From Cycas panzhihuaensis (taxonomy: Eukaryota; Cycadophyta): a stretch of 64,000 nt of DNA. A program made the translations under genes and the position numbers. The notes below the pieces were generated by a model. It ran no database searches. It was not told the origin of the DNA and saw nothing but the letters and a program-made list of their open reading frames with translations. Position 1 is the first letter of the stretch. The number at the start of each line of letters is the position of its first letter. Shown here one piece after another: positions 33,819 to 43,996 of this stretch. Location: the NCBI GenBank assembly GCA_023213395.1, contig CM041465.1, forward strand, positions 156,309,741-156,373,740, written 5' to 3'.

Positions 33819-35735
33819 ATGCCACCTAAAAGGCCTTCAAAGGCGGAAGAGTCACAAAAGGATACTTCACCTAAAGGGAAAGAAACAAGCAGACAGAGGG
33901 CATTATGATGGTCAAAGGAGTCAAAACTAAGAAGGGCAAGGAGATTAAGTTCACAGAATAACGAGACTAAGGGACAGCTCGTTGAAGAATCTGAGGCAAG
34001 TGGAGCCCAGACACCTCAGGAACAAGGAGAGGGAAACAATGACGAACGAATGGTACTAACACCATTTAATCAAGGATGACTGTTTAGCCTGTAATATGAA
34101 GAAAAACCAAAGGTGGATGAAGAACATAAAGACACTTTAACAAAAGAGGGAAGTATACCTGTGGAAGACACTCCGAAGGACCTAAGTGACAACGAGAAGA
34201 AGGCAGAGGAAGGTCCCTTGGCATATTGGGAAAATAAGCTAACAAGGCAACTTTTTGAGGATTCATCAGACAGGGGGTCTAATCTGTCATATATAACAGT
34301 GACACCGTTAACAATACAAGTGTCAGGTGTATTAGAACCTATACATCTTAAAACCCCATTTAATAATCCATTATTTGGGAAAGATAATATTGCAGTAAGC
34401 ACTCCAAGCACATCTCCAAAAGAGAAGAGTGAAGGCAAGGAGATAGAATCCAGTAAGGAGGAGAAAGGGCAAGAATCGCCACCAGGTGGGACACCGGTAC
34501 AATCTCCCAGGATGGATGATTATAGAGATTTTGGGAAGTTGATTTTCAATGACACTTCAGATGCAGCTGAACATGTATATCTCTTTCAAAATTTAATCGA
34601 CGTGAAGAAGATTACAAATGAAGATGAGATAAAAGCCAGATTCGCCTGTACATTAAGGGGAGTACCATTGGTATGGTACAAAGAATTAAATAAGAAAGAT
34701 TCATGGGCGAAAATAAAGAAATCCTTTGAGGAAAGATTTCAGAAATTCCGAAGCAACGAAGCGGTGGAAATTGCCCGTAGGGAAATTAAACAAAGGCCCG
34801 GAGAATCAGTATTAACTTATATCAGTAAGATGAAAATCATTGCGGCCAGTATGATCAATGAAACGGTAACAGACCATAATATGAAAAATTATTTTGTTAG
34901 AGGACTAAATGAGAAACTGAGAGTTATGATGCATGTACATCTACTAAAGTCATTTAAGAATGCCCAAGATTTAGCACTTGACTTTGAGATGGAGATGGAT
35001 GCGCAGGCTGGAGGACACGACTCCCTCCTATTGAGATTACAAGAGGAAATCAAACAACACCAGTATAATCGACCCTTCGGCCAGGCAGGAGTAGCAGAAG
35101 AGGAATCAGAATTAGAAACCCTAAAAAAGGAAGTGGCAAGACTAAAAATAAGGAATAACAGGGAAGAGGAAGCCACAAAGAAGAAAAAAGAGCACGAAGG
35201 CAGAGTGGCAAAATGGTGCCACATCTGTGAGGAAAGTTCACACACGACTAAAGAATGTGAACTCAACCCGAATAATAGCGCATTGCACCAAAGAGACAAA
35301 TGGTGCCACATATACGATGTGGATACGCATATGACAAAAGATTGTTTCTACAACCGAAGAGGAAAATCATACAAAGGACGAGGTAGGGGTAGGGGAGGCA
35401 ACCCACCTCGGAATGTTTATACAACGAGGAGCACACAGGAGCCCTTGAGGAAGAAACAACCAATGGGAAGATGCCTCATTTGCTTACAATTCGGGCATTG
35501 GAAATCCGAATGCCCAACCAAATGGGAATACGAACAAAAACCGTTTGTATGTGACAACTGTGGACCAAGTGAGCACAAAACAGAAGATTGTAAGGGAAAA
35601 GCTAAAGCTACCAACCTAATGACAATCATACCAGAGAGCAAAAATGTAAAACTCCAAAAGAAACAAAAGGAGAAAGAAGATGAAGGATATCTGAATCCAC
35701 AGACAGAAATGAATCGATTTAAACATGCGAAATAA
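33819..35735 (+). pseudogene. Gag of F (gypsy, four zinc knuckles)
   Basis: I place the start at ATG 33819 (MPPKRPSKAEES) because D has the same MPPK start at 43856 and the frame similarity extends back to it. In-frame stops are TGA 33906, TGA 34077 and TAA 34092; from 34113 it is open. Gag core: FGKLIFNDTSDAAEHVYLFQ, RFACTLRGVPLVWYKELN, SWAKIKKSFEERF, SVLTYISKMKIIAASMINE. A coiled region (about 35090-35200) is followed by four knuckles: 35217-35258 (CHICEESSHTTKEC), 35304-35345 (CHIYDVDTHMTKDC, second Cys lost), 35472-35513 (CLICLQFGHWKSEC) and 35550-35591 (CDNCGPSEHKTEDC). Most plant gypsy gags have one. Ends at TAA 35733 in the same frame as protease. Confidence 0.93.
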
Positions 35736-37080
35736 GTGTTAGAAGACTTAGCTCAAGAAGAGAGTGCATTACCAATGGGGAAGCCAGAAACTAAATATGT
35801 ATATATAAGAAAAAATAAGCAAAAGGAGAAAGATAAGGTACCAGAAGAGCCGAAAATACAGCCTCAAATGGTACAGATGGAGGAACTATTCAAAGGATTA
35901 CCAACCGAGGACATTCCAAGAATGTTGTTGCTCATGGAAAATCTAGTAAAACAATTGCAATTAACTATTCCCTTATGCCAAGTAATTGATTGGATTAAAG
36001 GGGGAATATTACAACGAGGAACTACCAAAAGTTTAAAGAAAGTGATGCCATCATTCGACATGAATCCCATGGTGACAATGATGGTATTGGGAGAAACATT
36101 CTCGAAAGTGATTGTTGATGGGGGCGCAACCATAAATGTACTACCTACTTCGACATGGTGGAAATTGGGAAGCTCAAAACTGGAGGCAGCAACATATTCG
36201 TTGAAATTGGCCAACGAATTATTAGTGCGACCTGTGGGGAGGCTAGCCGACATCAAAGTGGATGTAGCAGGAATCGTCGTAAAAATCGACTTTACAATCG
36301 TAGAAACAGAAAAGGGTGCAACACCCTATCCAACATTATTGGGGAGGCCTTGGCTATACAAGACCCAGTGTCTCCAAAATTGGAAAAACGTGACCTTCAC
36401 TTTATCAGATGATGGAAACAAAGTGGTATTACCAATGTTGGGAAGAAACTCCATTGAGATGATACCGGATGAAGGATCCAGTACGATTGTCGTAAGTGAA
36501 ACAACAGCCTCTTCCCTCGATGAAGAGAATCTTTACCATATGACTGAGGAGCCTACCAAGCTAATCGACTGTCAAGAAGCCAAACCAACTCATTTTGGGG
36601 AAATATATAACTCTTCATACAATGAAAATGGGATGAGATTTGTGGATTATTGGTTGCAAGATGCCTATGAAGTAAATTTTTCCTCTCATAGATGTAACTT
36701 ATTGTCTAAATGTGTAATTGGAAACATTAATGCTAATTCAGATTCTTTTGAATATATAATGACTAATGATAGCTTAGTGGATAACGTAAACCTAGACCAA
36801 AACCCCCCTAGTAGACTTAGTATTTTTCATAGTCCTATAGTATCTAGTAGTAACCTTAACCTCCCTTCTACCTCAGGCGTGGGTCATAAGGTAGATTCCC
36901 TATCCCCCCCTTTATTACAACCCGGGGAAGGAAGTAACATTCCTTCCTCATCTTCTTTAGAAGTATACCCACCCAGCAACCGGTCCCTTCCAACGATTGG
37001 CGCCAAATCCAAGGGAATGGAAGGGGAATCGACGGTAAATACTTCTAAAGACTCTAGTCTAGGCAATAGGGTAACTATCC
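35736..37080 (+). pseudogene. Aspartic protease and linker of F
   Basis: Open in the gag frame. EELFKGLPTEDIPRMLLLME and LTIPLCQVIDWIKGGI lead into VIVDGGATINVLPTSTWWKL (36108-36170) with the D-G-G-A form of the active site seen in some plant gypsy families. YPTLLGRPWLYKTQCLQNW closes the protease. A Ser and Pro rich linker (36500-37080) contains FVDYWLQDAYEVNFSSHRC, which is conserved in D. Confidence 0.9.
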
Positions 37081-37700
37081 CAGAGGAAACGAACTTTGAA
37101 ACTTATATTGGGAATCACGTCAAGCCTTTCTATGGAGAACAGTTATATGGGACTACTCATTTAACTCACTGCATTGAATACTGGATGAAGCACAGAAATT
37201 GGGATAAAAATCAGTGGCAAAAAGACCTAGTACTTACCTTATGGGGAATGACTTGGTACTGGTACTTAGCCCACCAGGCCACTCTCCAAGATTGGAAGGA
37301 GTTACAAGCAACGTTTAGACTTCGATTTGATCATCCCAAACATTTAGACATCCCGTTATTCCATGTAGGCCAAAACCCTAGCAAACACCTACAGAAATGT
37401 AAACAAAAATGGACATCCCTAAGTATACCCAAGAAAATCTGGCCTAACTATTTTATTATACCCTGGGACGGGTAGCAAAGGATTGGTTCTTAGGAAGGGA
37501 ACAAAGCCTGGATGTGACTTGGGGAAATTTGAAGGAATCCTTTATAAAAACCTTTATGCATGCATCAGAAGACAAAAATATAGATAGAATCTTGAAGAAT
37601 ATGAGAAGAATGAGTATGAATTTAGAACAAGGAATTATAAAGAAAGAGGAAGAAGAATCAGCATATGGTGAGGAAGAAGAAATCCTGAATTACCCTGCAA
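37081..37700 (+). pseudogene. Gag-like region between protease and RT (F)
   Basis: EQLYGTTHLTHCIEYWMKHR, then LWGMTWYWYLAHQ with DWKELQATFRLRF, which resembles the retrotransposon gag core (Trp-Tyr..Leu, then W..L...F..RF). After a frameshift near 37450, a second similar core LGRVAKDWFLGREQ with VTWGNLKESFIKTF and DKNIDRILKNMRRM. D has both cores at the matching position, so this is a family trait and not a local rearrangement. The function is unknown; a duplicated capsid domain is the simplest reading. An acidic segment links it to RT. Confidence 0.75.
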
Positions 37701-38790
37701 AATTTACAAAAGTTAACATTGGGGAAAGAAAAATAGAAGATACCCCTGGGCACAAAACCAGAAACAAGGAGGATATCGAAGTAACCAAATTAAAAACTAT
37801 GGAAATTAATGTCGACAGTAAAAAGGATCTGAAACTGATACGAATCGAAAACTGTTGGGATAATCAAACAGTAGCGAAGGCTCAGCAATTGTTTGAGGAG
37901 TTCCGTGACGTATTCACGTGGTCATATAAAGACCTAAAAGGTATTCCCCCGAAAATAGGAATGCATCACATTGATTTGGTAGAGGAAGCAAAACCAGTGA
38001 AATAGCGACCATACTGCATGAATCCTAAGTATAAAGAAAAAGTGAAAGTAGAGTTAGATAAGATGTTGGAAGCAGGATGCATCTACGACATTGACTACAG
38101 TTGGGTGAGCCACAGTAGTAGTTCCCAAAAGAACGGGAAAATACGTGTACGTGTGGATTACAGACAATTAAATAAGGTAACGAAGAAGGATCCCTTTACA
38201 TTACCATTCTGAGAAGACATTTTGGAAGCGGTGGGAGGAAATGAGATATATTCCTTCACCGACGGATTTAATGGGTACAATCAAGTGCAGATTGCCCCAG
38301 AGGATCAAGCAAAGACCACATTTGTGACAGAATAGGGAACTTACACCTATAAAGTAATGCCATTCGGTCTTACGAATGCTCTGGCCACATTCCAGAGGAT
38401 CGTGATCAACATATTTCAAAAATTTATTGGGGAAAGAGTGGCAGTGTTCTTAGATGATTGGACATTATACAGATTGATGAAAGATCATATGGAAAACTTG
38501 AGGGAGATGTTACAAACATGTCGAGAGAACAAGTTGTGTTTGAACCTAGAGAAATGTACCTTTTTGGTACCCTTTGGGAATCTATTGGGACACATCGTCA
38601 GCAAGGAGGGATTGCTGACAGATCTAGCCAAAGTGTCTGCAATTTTACACTTTCCTATACCACTCACAAGGAGACAATTGAAAGGTTTATTGGGTTTAAC
38701 CGGATATTACAAAAAATTCATCAGAGGATATACATACATATCGGGACCCCTGGAGGAATTGTTAAAAAAGAAGATTGAATGGGAATGGAT
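37701..38790 (+). pseudogene. Reverse transcriptase of F
   Basis: IENCWDNQTVAKAQQLFEEF, VFTWSYKDLKGIPPK, YKEKVKVELDKMLEAGCIYD, KNGKIRVRVDYRQLNKVTKK, FNGYNQVQIAPEDQAK, MPFGLTNALATFQRI, then the catalytic VAVFLDDWTLYR (38438-38470) and LNLEKCTFLVPFGNLLGHIV. Stops occur after EEAKPVK (38003), DPFTLPF (38210) and VTE (38333). The FLDDW variant is shared with D. Confidence 0.93.
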
Positions 38791-39330
38791 GGAAGAACAA
38801 CAAGCATTCAAAGCATTAAAACGAGCCCTCATATCAGCACCCATACTGCGATTTCTTGATTGGAAGAAAACCGTCCATGTACACGTGGATGCTTCACAAT
38901 ACGCTATTGGATGCGTATTGGCCCAACCTAGTGATGACAAGATGGACCATCCGATATACTTCGCAAGTTGGAAACTCACAAAGGCAGAACAAAATTATAC
39001 CACGACAGAGAGAGAAGCGCTCGGGATGGTGTATGCGCTGCAGAAGTTTTGACACTATTTATTAGCAAATCCATTCTTGTTCTTCATGGACCATCAAGCA
39101 TTGATGTATCTAGCGAACAAACCAATAATGAGAGGGCGAATCAGCAAATGGCTAATGTTGTTTCAGGAGTTTTCTTTTAAAATCATCGTGAAACCTGGGA
39201 AAGCCCATATTGTACCTGATTACTTGTCAAGAATCTCGAACAGGGAAAAAGCTACAGGAGTACCAGATGACTTTCCAAACGTGGCATTGTTCAATGTGGA
39301 GGTAGTTCCAACAGACTGATATGGGGGAAT
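38791..39330 (+). pseudogene. RNase H of F
   Basis: VHVHVDASQYAIGCVLAQ (first Asp), TTTEREALGMVYALQKF (Glu) and FFMDHQALMYLANKP (Asp), then ISKWLMLFQEFSFKIIVKPG and HIVPDYLSR. One stop at 39050. The active-site residues are intact. Confidence 0.92.
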
Positions 39331-40549
39331 ACCAGAGTACTTAGCGATTGGGGAAGTGCCGACTGTAAAAAATTTCGTCAAAAAAGCAGAACCGTATCAA
39401 TTAATAAACAGAGAATTATATAAACTAGGACCAGATGAAGTGTTGCGGCGATGCGTCCGGCCACACGAGACTAGCCAGATTATGTCCCAAGCACACGAAG
39501 GTGTAGCGGGTGGACACATGGGTAACTTAGCAACATGGAGGAAAATTTTGATGTCCGGATTCTGGTGGCCGTCCATGTTCGAAGATGTAAGAAGATGGAT
39601 TCAAGCCTGCGACTATTGTCAACGGGTTGGGAAACCTAATCAGCAAGATTTCCAACCCCTACATCCCATTCTACCTCTGGCACCGTTCGAGAAATGGGGA
39701 CTCGACTTCGTTGGACCAATTAAACCAGCTGCTCGACGATCCAAAGCTCGATATATCCTAGTGGCAACGAATTACATGACTAAGTGGGTAGAAGCAAGAG
39801 CCTTAAGAAAAGCAAATGCAGAAAGTACGGCCTGATTTCTATACGAGGTGGTTATTACATGTTTTGGATGCCCACTGGAGATTGTGAGTGACCAAGGCAC
39901 CCATTTTCTGAATCAAACTATAGAGATACTGACATCGGCCTTTATGATAAGCCATTGGAAGTCTACACCATATTACCCAAGGGCAAATGGGCAAGCAGAA
40001 AGTTCAAAGAAAATAATTAAAAACTGCTTAAGAAAAATATGTGACGTCGGCAGATCCGATTGGGCCCAGAAACTGCCATCTGTGTTATAGGCATTTAGAA
40101 CAACTTATAAAAGATCAACTGGATAGACTCCATTCCAGCTCGTCTACGAAACAAAGGCCATTCTTCCAATAGAGTTCGAGATACCAAGCCTAAGAACTGC
40201 CATGCAGTGTCAATTAGATGACTTTCAATCCTTACGACAGCGATTGGAAGAATTGGTGTGGTTAGAAGAGAAACAATATATGGCGAAATGGTTGCAAAAT
40301 ATAGAAAAGAGACGACAAAAAGCGTGGCATGATTGACATTTGCGCAAACCTTAATTTAAAGAAGGTGACCAAGTGTTGCTCTATGACAGTAACTTCAAAA
40401 TGCACCTCGACAAACTCAACATGCGATAGTTAGGACCTTACATCGCAGAGAAAATCTTTGAGAATGGATCGGTGCAACTACGGGAAATTGATGGGCCATT
40501 GCTACCAACTCGAGTGAATGGTAGCCGGTTGAAACCATACATCCAATAG
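39331..40549 (+). pseudogene. Integrase of F
   Basis: H2C2 zinc domain ([18 protein letters not shown] ... CDYCQRVG, about 39490-39630), then [11 protein letters not shown] (Asp), CPLEIVSDQGTHFLNQ (Asp) and RANGQAESSKKIIKNCL (Glu), so the DDE triad is present. The C-terminal part has EGDQVLLYDSNF and LLPTRVNGSRLKPYIQ. Stops at 39833, 40088, 40123, 40334 and later. No chromodomain is visible after it, unlike C and G. Confidence 0.93.
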
Positions 40550-40800
40550 ATTAGCTTACCAGTCGGATCAGCTGGTTGTACCATAGTGTATTGCATGAAG
40601 TTGAGGCAAATCAAATTGCCTTGATACCGAAATGTGATCTAGTTCGGTATGGAAACAAAAATCCAAAAAAAATTGAAAACAAGAAAAAACAACTGTAACT
40701 CATATCATATACATAAGTAATAAGAAGAATCATCAATAACAAAGATATTATAGAGGATAAGAAAACATTCTGTCAAAGAAATCTGATTTTTCACATACAT
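40550..40800 (+). other. Spacer after F integrase
   Basis: About 250 bp with no ORF and an A-rich stretch (40660-40700), leading into the 60 bp array. Confidence 0.6.
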
Positions 40801-41100
40801 ACCAGCAAAAATACACTATACGTACCGGAAAAGTATGTTACCAGGTACGCACTGTGTAAAATAAAGCAAAATACATCATACATACTAGAAAAGTACGTTA
40901 TCTGGTATGCACTGTGTAAAACAGGCCAAAATACATTATACATACCAGAAAAGTACGTTATCTAGTACGCACTGTGTAAAACAGGCTAAAATACATTATA
41001 CATACCAGAAAAGTATGTTATCTGGTACGCACTGTGTAAAATAGGCCAAAATACATTATACATACTGAGAAAGTATGCTACCGGGTACGCACAGTTAAAA
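40801..41100 (+). repeat. Tandem array, 5 x 60 bp (F)
   Basis: Five units of exactly 60 bp, starting 40801, 40861, 40921, 40981 and 41041. The common core is AAAATACATTATACATAC, then GAAAAGTACGTTATCTGG, then TACGCACTGTGTAAAA. Each unit carries GTACG or close variants. Located between integrase and ORF3. D has no such array. Confidence 0.97.
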
Positions 41101-41442
41101 AGTGGATAAGTTAATCGGTTTACACTATGCGTACCTGAAAAACTATGCAAATAAGCACGATAGAAGAAAAGGGTCGAATAAGACAAAAGTATATATTACG
41201 TACCTGCAAGCATTCTTGTGCGATACGCAACAAGAAATCGAGGACAATTCCGCTCGGATTCTCAACAGCAAGCAGTCGAGGGACACCCTTGCGATCCAAG
41301 GAGACAGAAGGACGAAATCCAACTTCAAATCAGCAGGTACAATTCCAGAAAACAGTGACCATACCAACAAAGGTACGCACCTAGGGTTCGTATCCATAAT
41401 TCCAGGTTATTTCAGTTTTCTCTCTGGAATCCCATAGCCATC
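41101..41442 (+). other. Region between the array and ORF3 (F)
   Basis: Non-coding, still containing GGTACGCACC and CGTACCTG words (near 41145, 41200 and 41375). Could hold a promoter or splice acceptor for ORF3; nothing in it proves that. Confidence 0.5.
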
Positions 41443-42516
41443 ATGAGGACAGCAGGTTGTCAGGAGACTTTTCTACCCAAATTAAGGAAAGACCTCGAAG
41501 CTTTACCTTCTCAATTTTAGACCAAGATCAAGCAAGTTGCTTGGGGAGAGTACGTATATTGTAACCCTATGTACTATGACCCAAAAATTATGGAAAGCAT
41601 CTTAGCAGAATTAAAAAAAGATATGAGCAAAATTAAGTTAGATGCAGAGATTGTGCATTTGATAACAAGACTTCCCAATGAAGGGGAAGTACCCACGGCA
41701 ACCAAGCGATCAGAAGTGGACTGTGAGCTATGGTTAAAAGAATTCTGCCAAGAAAATACACAACTAACTTCAGGAGGGATCCATGTGGCAGACATAAAAG
41801 ATATCCGATTGCAGTGGGTAACAAAAGTCATTAATTCCAGGTTTTTATCAAAGAGGAAATACACATACATTCTAGGGGGAATGATACCAATACTACTGAA
41901 GATTCGGGATGGAAAGAAAATGGATTGGTCAGAATTCTTGGTGGACAACATGCGGCAGCAAATTCAGGAGATAATGATTCATCCTTTTCACCACCCTTCA
42001 TTATTGTTAGCTATTCCGTTTTATCAATGTCCAAATGTACAATTGATAAAAACAACTACTTCTCCAAAGGAACCCTTAATTAAAAGGTGGGTGACTAAAT
42101 TTCCGGATATGACACAAAATCAGGAATTGAAAAGGAGGGTCCAAAAGAAAATGAATAAAGTTCTCAAATGGTTACAGCAAACCCCCGAGACACCCATTCC
42201 TCATTGGGCTAAGCAAACCATAACGAAAAGTAGCAAAAGAAAGAAGGATGAGGAAGAACCAGCAGAGGCAAAAGAAGTAGAACCTTCTTTGGAAGAACGG
42301 GAAGACTTTCTGCCCGTAATGGAAACGGGAGAGACGTCAGCACCACTCCCGCCGGATAATAAATCAAGTCAGATCATCCAGTTAATTATGGACATGGAAG
42401 AAGGGTACAAGGCAGAAATAACAGCCCTTCAGGAAAAGATTAAAGAAAAAGATGCAATAATTGCCACATTGACCCAAATTAATGAAGAAATTCTGGCTAC
42501 AGGACAACGGCCATAG
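41443..42516 (+). pseudogene. Extra 3' ORF (ORF3) of F
   Basis: 357 codons from ATG 41443 (MRTAGCQETFLPKLRKDLEA), broken only by TAG 41518-41520; 41569-42516 is open. The middle contains LRWVTKVINSRFL-type and MIHPFHHPSLLLAIPFYQCP segments, the latter like the HPSL block in extra ORFs of other plant gypsy elements (weak analogy). A Lys-rich stretch near residue 270 (TKSSKRKKDEEEP) could be a nuclear signal. The C-terminus (GYKAEITALQEKIKEKD, then IATLTQINEEIL) predicts a coiled coil. No signal peptide or transmembrane segment, so an envelope role is not supported. Conserved with D ORF3. Confidence 0.9.
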
Positions 42517-42526
42517 GAGCTGCCTT

Positions 42527-42612
42527 GAGAAGGGGAGGGGGAGGAATACCCCAAATTTTGAAATTTTTGTTGAGCAAGGATGCTCAAACCCTTCATGTTG
42601 ACCCAGGATAGA
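42527..42612 (+). promoter_or_regulatory. Purine tract, hairpin and spacer before the F 3' LTR
   Basis: A 20 nt all-purine tract (42527-42546), then 66 nt to the LTR. The spacer holds TTGAGC-AAGGAT-GCTCAA (42570-42587), a 6 bp stem with a 6 nt loop, and ends GACCCAGGATAGA. The order is conserved in D and L. The tract is the best PPT candidate but is not adjacent to the LTR. Confidence 0.7.
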
Positions 42613-43452
42613 TGTTGGAGCATATTGTGACACACTGGGCTATGGGCAAACCAGAGAGAGGCTAGGTATCCTTAGATTGTGCAGGTACGGACCATACGGA
42701 GGTACGCATGCAGCAAGAAGTGAAGAATTTAGCATTCTGGGTACGTATGACAGGTGCGTACCTAGTAAAGGTACGCAACACAGATACGTACCTCCAGGCA
42801 GAACGCAAGAAAACATAAATGGTACGCACAAGAAGACTGGACAGAAGGAAGCCTGGGATGACGTTAGACGTACGTACAGACGTACAGACGAGTTAAGACA
42901 GTCAATTAAGGGAACTAACCAATGGTTAGGAAGAGGTACGCTTGACTGAAAAGGTACGGTTATGACAGACAGTCATAACCCTTCAGCCAAAGGACATCAA
43001 AAGAGCGTATTTAAGAGGCTTCCTAAGGACCATTCGGTGAGGGTGAGAGCCAAGTATTCCAGTATGCATTGGTGCAGGACCAAGATGCATGACAATGACC
43101 TAAGCGAGGTATTTTGGATGGGTACCTCCTGGGTATGCATGTGACAGAGTGAATGTATAAGGTTGGAATGCACAGGGAATGCATTCCAGCACCTTGTGTA
43201 AAAGAACTTATTGCTTAATAAAATAAGAGTTGCGTGGAAATTGTGGATTCTCTGTGTTTGCAAGGATTGAATGTTAAATAGGTCGATCTCTCAGATCATT
43301 GTGTACCGTTGTCAGAATCATGTGGAAACATTAATAAATCTGTGTGATCTATGTGGATGATGATGTTGACTGTGTCCCAAACTAGACTATAACCTGTGTT
43401 ACCTTGACAAGTGTATTGATCTCATAAGGGGTGTGAAATCTATAAGTCAACA
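42613..43452 (+). repeat. 3' LTR of F (840 bp)
   Basis: Pair of 32842-33678; ends TAAGTCAACA followed by the TSD GTCAC. About eight GTACG words remain, others having changed to GTATG by transition. Confidence 0.97.
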
Positions 43453-43457
43453 GTCAC

Positions 43458-43567
43458 TGGATTAGGGTTGTGATCCTCCGAATAAGTCGAACCTTTTCGC
43501 TTAATCACCTTAGTTAAACCAAATTAACATTAACATAGTGGCTTAACCATTAACTGCCACGTTAACA
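43458..43567 (-). repeat. 5' LTR of E, U3-side piece
   Basis: The 110 bp completing the E 5' LTR; matches 26642-26748 (TTAATCACCTTAGTTAAACC, then TTAACTGCC). Followed by the TSD TCTCT. Confidence 0.95.
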
Positions 43568-43856
43568 TCTCTTATGGGCTAAGAATGCTTGATTGAATTG
43601 GGGCAAGTGTTATCACCATTGGGTCTCCATGGCTTTCAATTTCTTACTCTTGGGGTGTTTGGGCGCCACTTGCCTCAAACCCTTCAATAGACTATCCCTT
43701 ACTCCCGTCATTTTTACTAAGGCTTATCCTCCTAGTCCTTCTCAATTTCTTCTCATTTGCCTATCTTAGAGCCCTTTGCCTACTTGATTCTAGTTTCCCC
43801 TTAGGTGAAGGTATCCTTGGTGGCTCACCTCCCTTCAAAGGTCATTTTGGTGGCAT
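43568..43856 (-). pseudogene. Gag of D, N-terminal part
   Basis: From ATG 43856: MPPK then a stop, SPKGKLESSRQRAL, FEASGAQTPQE and PMVITLAPIQSSIL, matching F gag residues about 1-95 (SPKGKETSRQRAL, SEASGAQTPQE, MVLTPFNQG). E interrupts the frame here, and it resumes at 26394. Confidence 0.85.
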
Positions 43857-43996
43857 TAGAAGGTCCCCTAACTGTCGAAAGCTTAGTTATGACCTGTAAT
43901 CACAACAACAACTAGACATCCTTGGTCTTTAAACATAATACGTATGGTGAAACTCTAGTCAAGTCCCTCCTCAATGGACATAGGCAATAGAACCAA
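43857..43996 (-). other. Leader and PBS of D
   Basis: PBS is minus-strand TGGTTCTATTGCC (43983-43995), one base after the 5' LTR, a two-transition variant of the F site. The leader is collinear with F 33693-33818. Confidence 0.75.

Larger units (their letters stand above)
32842..43452 (+). mobile_element. F: Ty3/gypsy element with extra ORF and 60 bp array, complete
   Basis: 10.6 kb. LTRs 32842-33678 and 42613-43452, TSD GTCAC (32837-32841, 43453-43457) perfect. PBS 33680-33692, gag 33819-35735, protease, gag-like region, RT, RNase H, integrase to 40549, 5 x 60 bp array 40801-41100, ORF3 41443-42516, purine tract 42527-42546. It has the same domain order and family-specific features as D. 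The coding frame is broken by about 15 stops and one clear frameshift near 37450, so it is not autonomous now. Confidence 0.97.
26395..43567 (-). mobile_element. E: Ty1/copia element, carries F in its 5' LTR
   Basis: 3' LTR 26395-26748, internal domains RH-RT-INT-PR-gag read right to left, long leader, PBS 32585-32597, 5' LTR 32598-32841 continuing 43458-43567 after F. The TSD TCTCT (26390-26394, 43568-43572) is perfect. Both LTRs are 354 bp once F and one GTCAC copy are removed. Same family as A. Confidence 0.95.

Noticed and set aside
34889-35311. Long open frame antisense to F gag
   Set aside because: It mirrors the Lys- and Glu-rich gag coding strand, giving Ser- and Phe-rich shadows. 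No motif and no conservation in D.
35733-35735. Single TAA between gag and protease of F as a programmed readthrough stop
   Set aside because: D has its stop (24687-24689) at a different codon in the same region, so neither is conserved. Both look like independent decay of one gag-protease frame.
40801-41100. 60 bp array as a CRISPR array
   Set aside because: The whole 60 bp unit repeats, with no repeat-spacer alternation, inside a plant retrotransposon and without cas genes.
41443-42516. ORF3 as a retroviral-type envelope
   Set aside because: No signal peptide, transmembrane segment or furin-like site is visible. The position is env-like but the protein is not.
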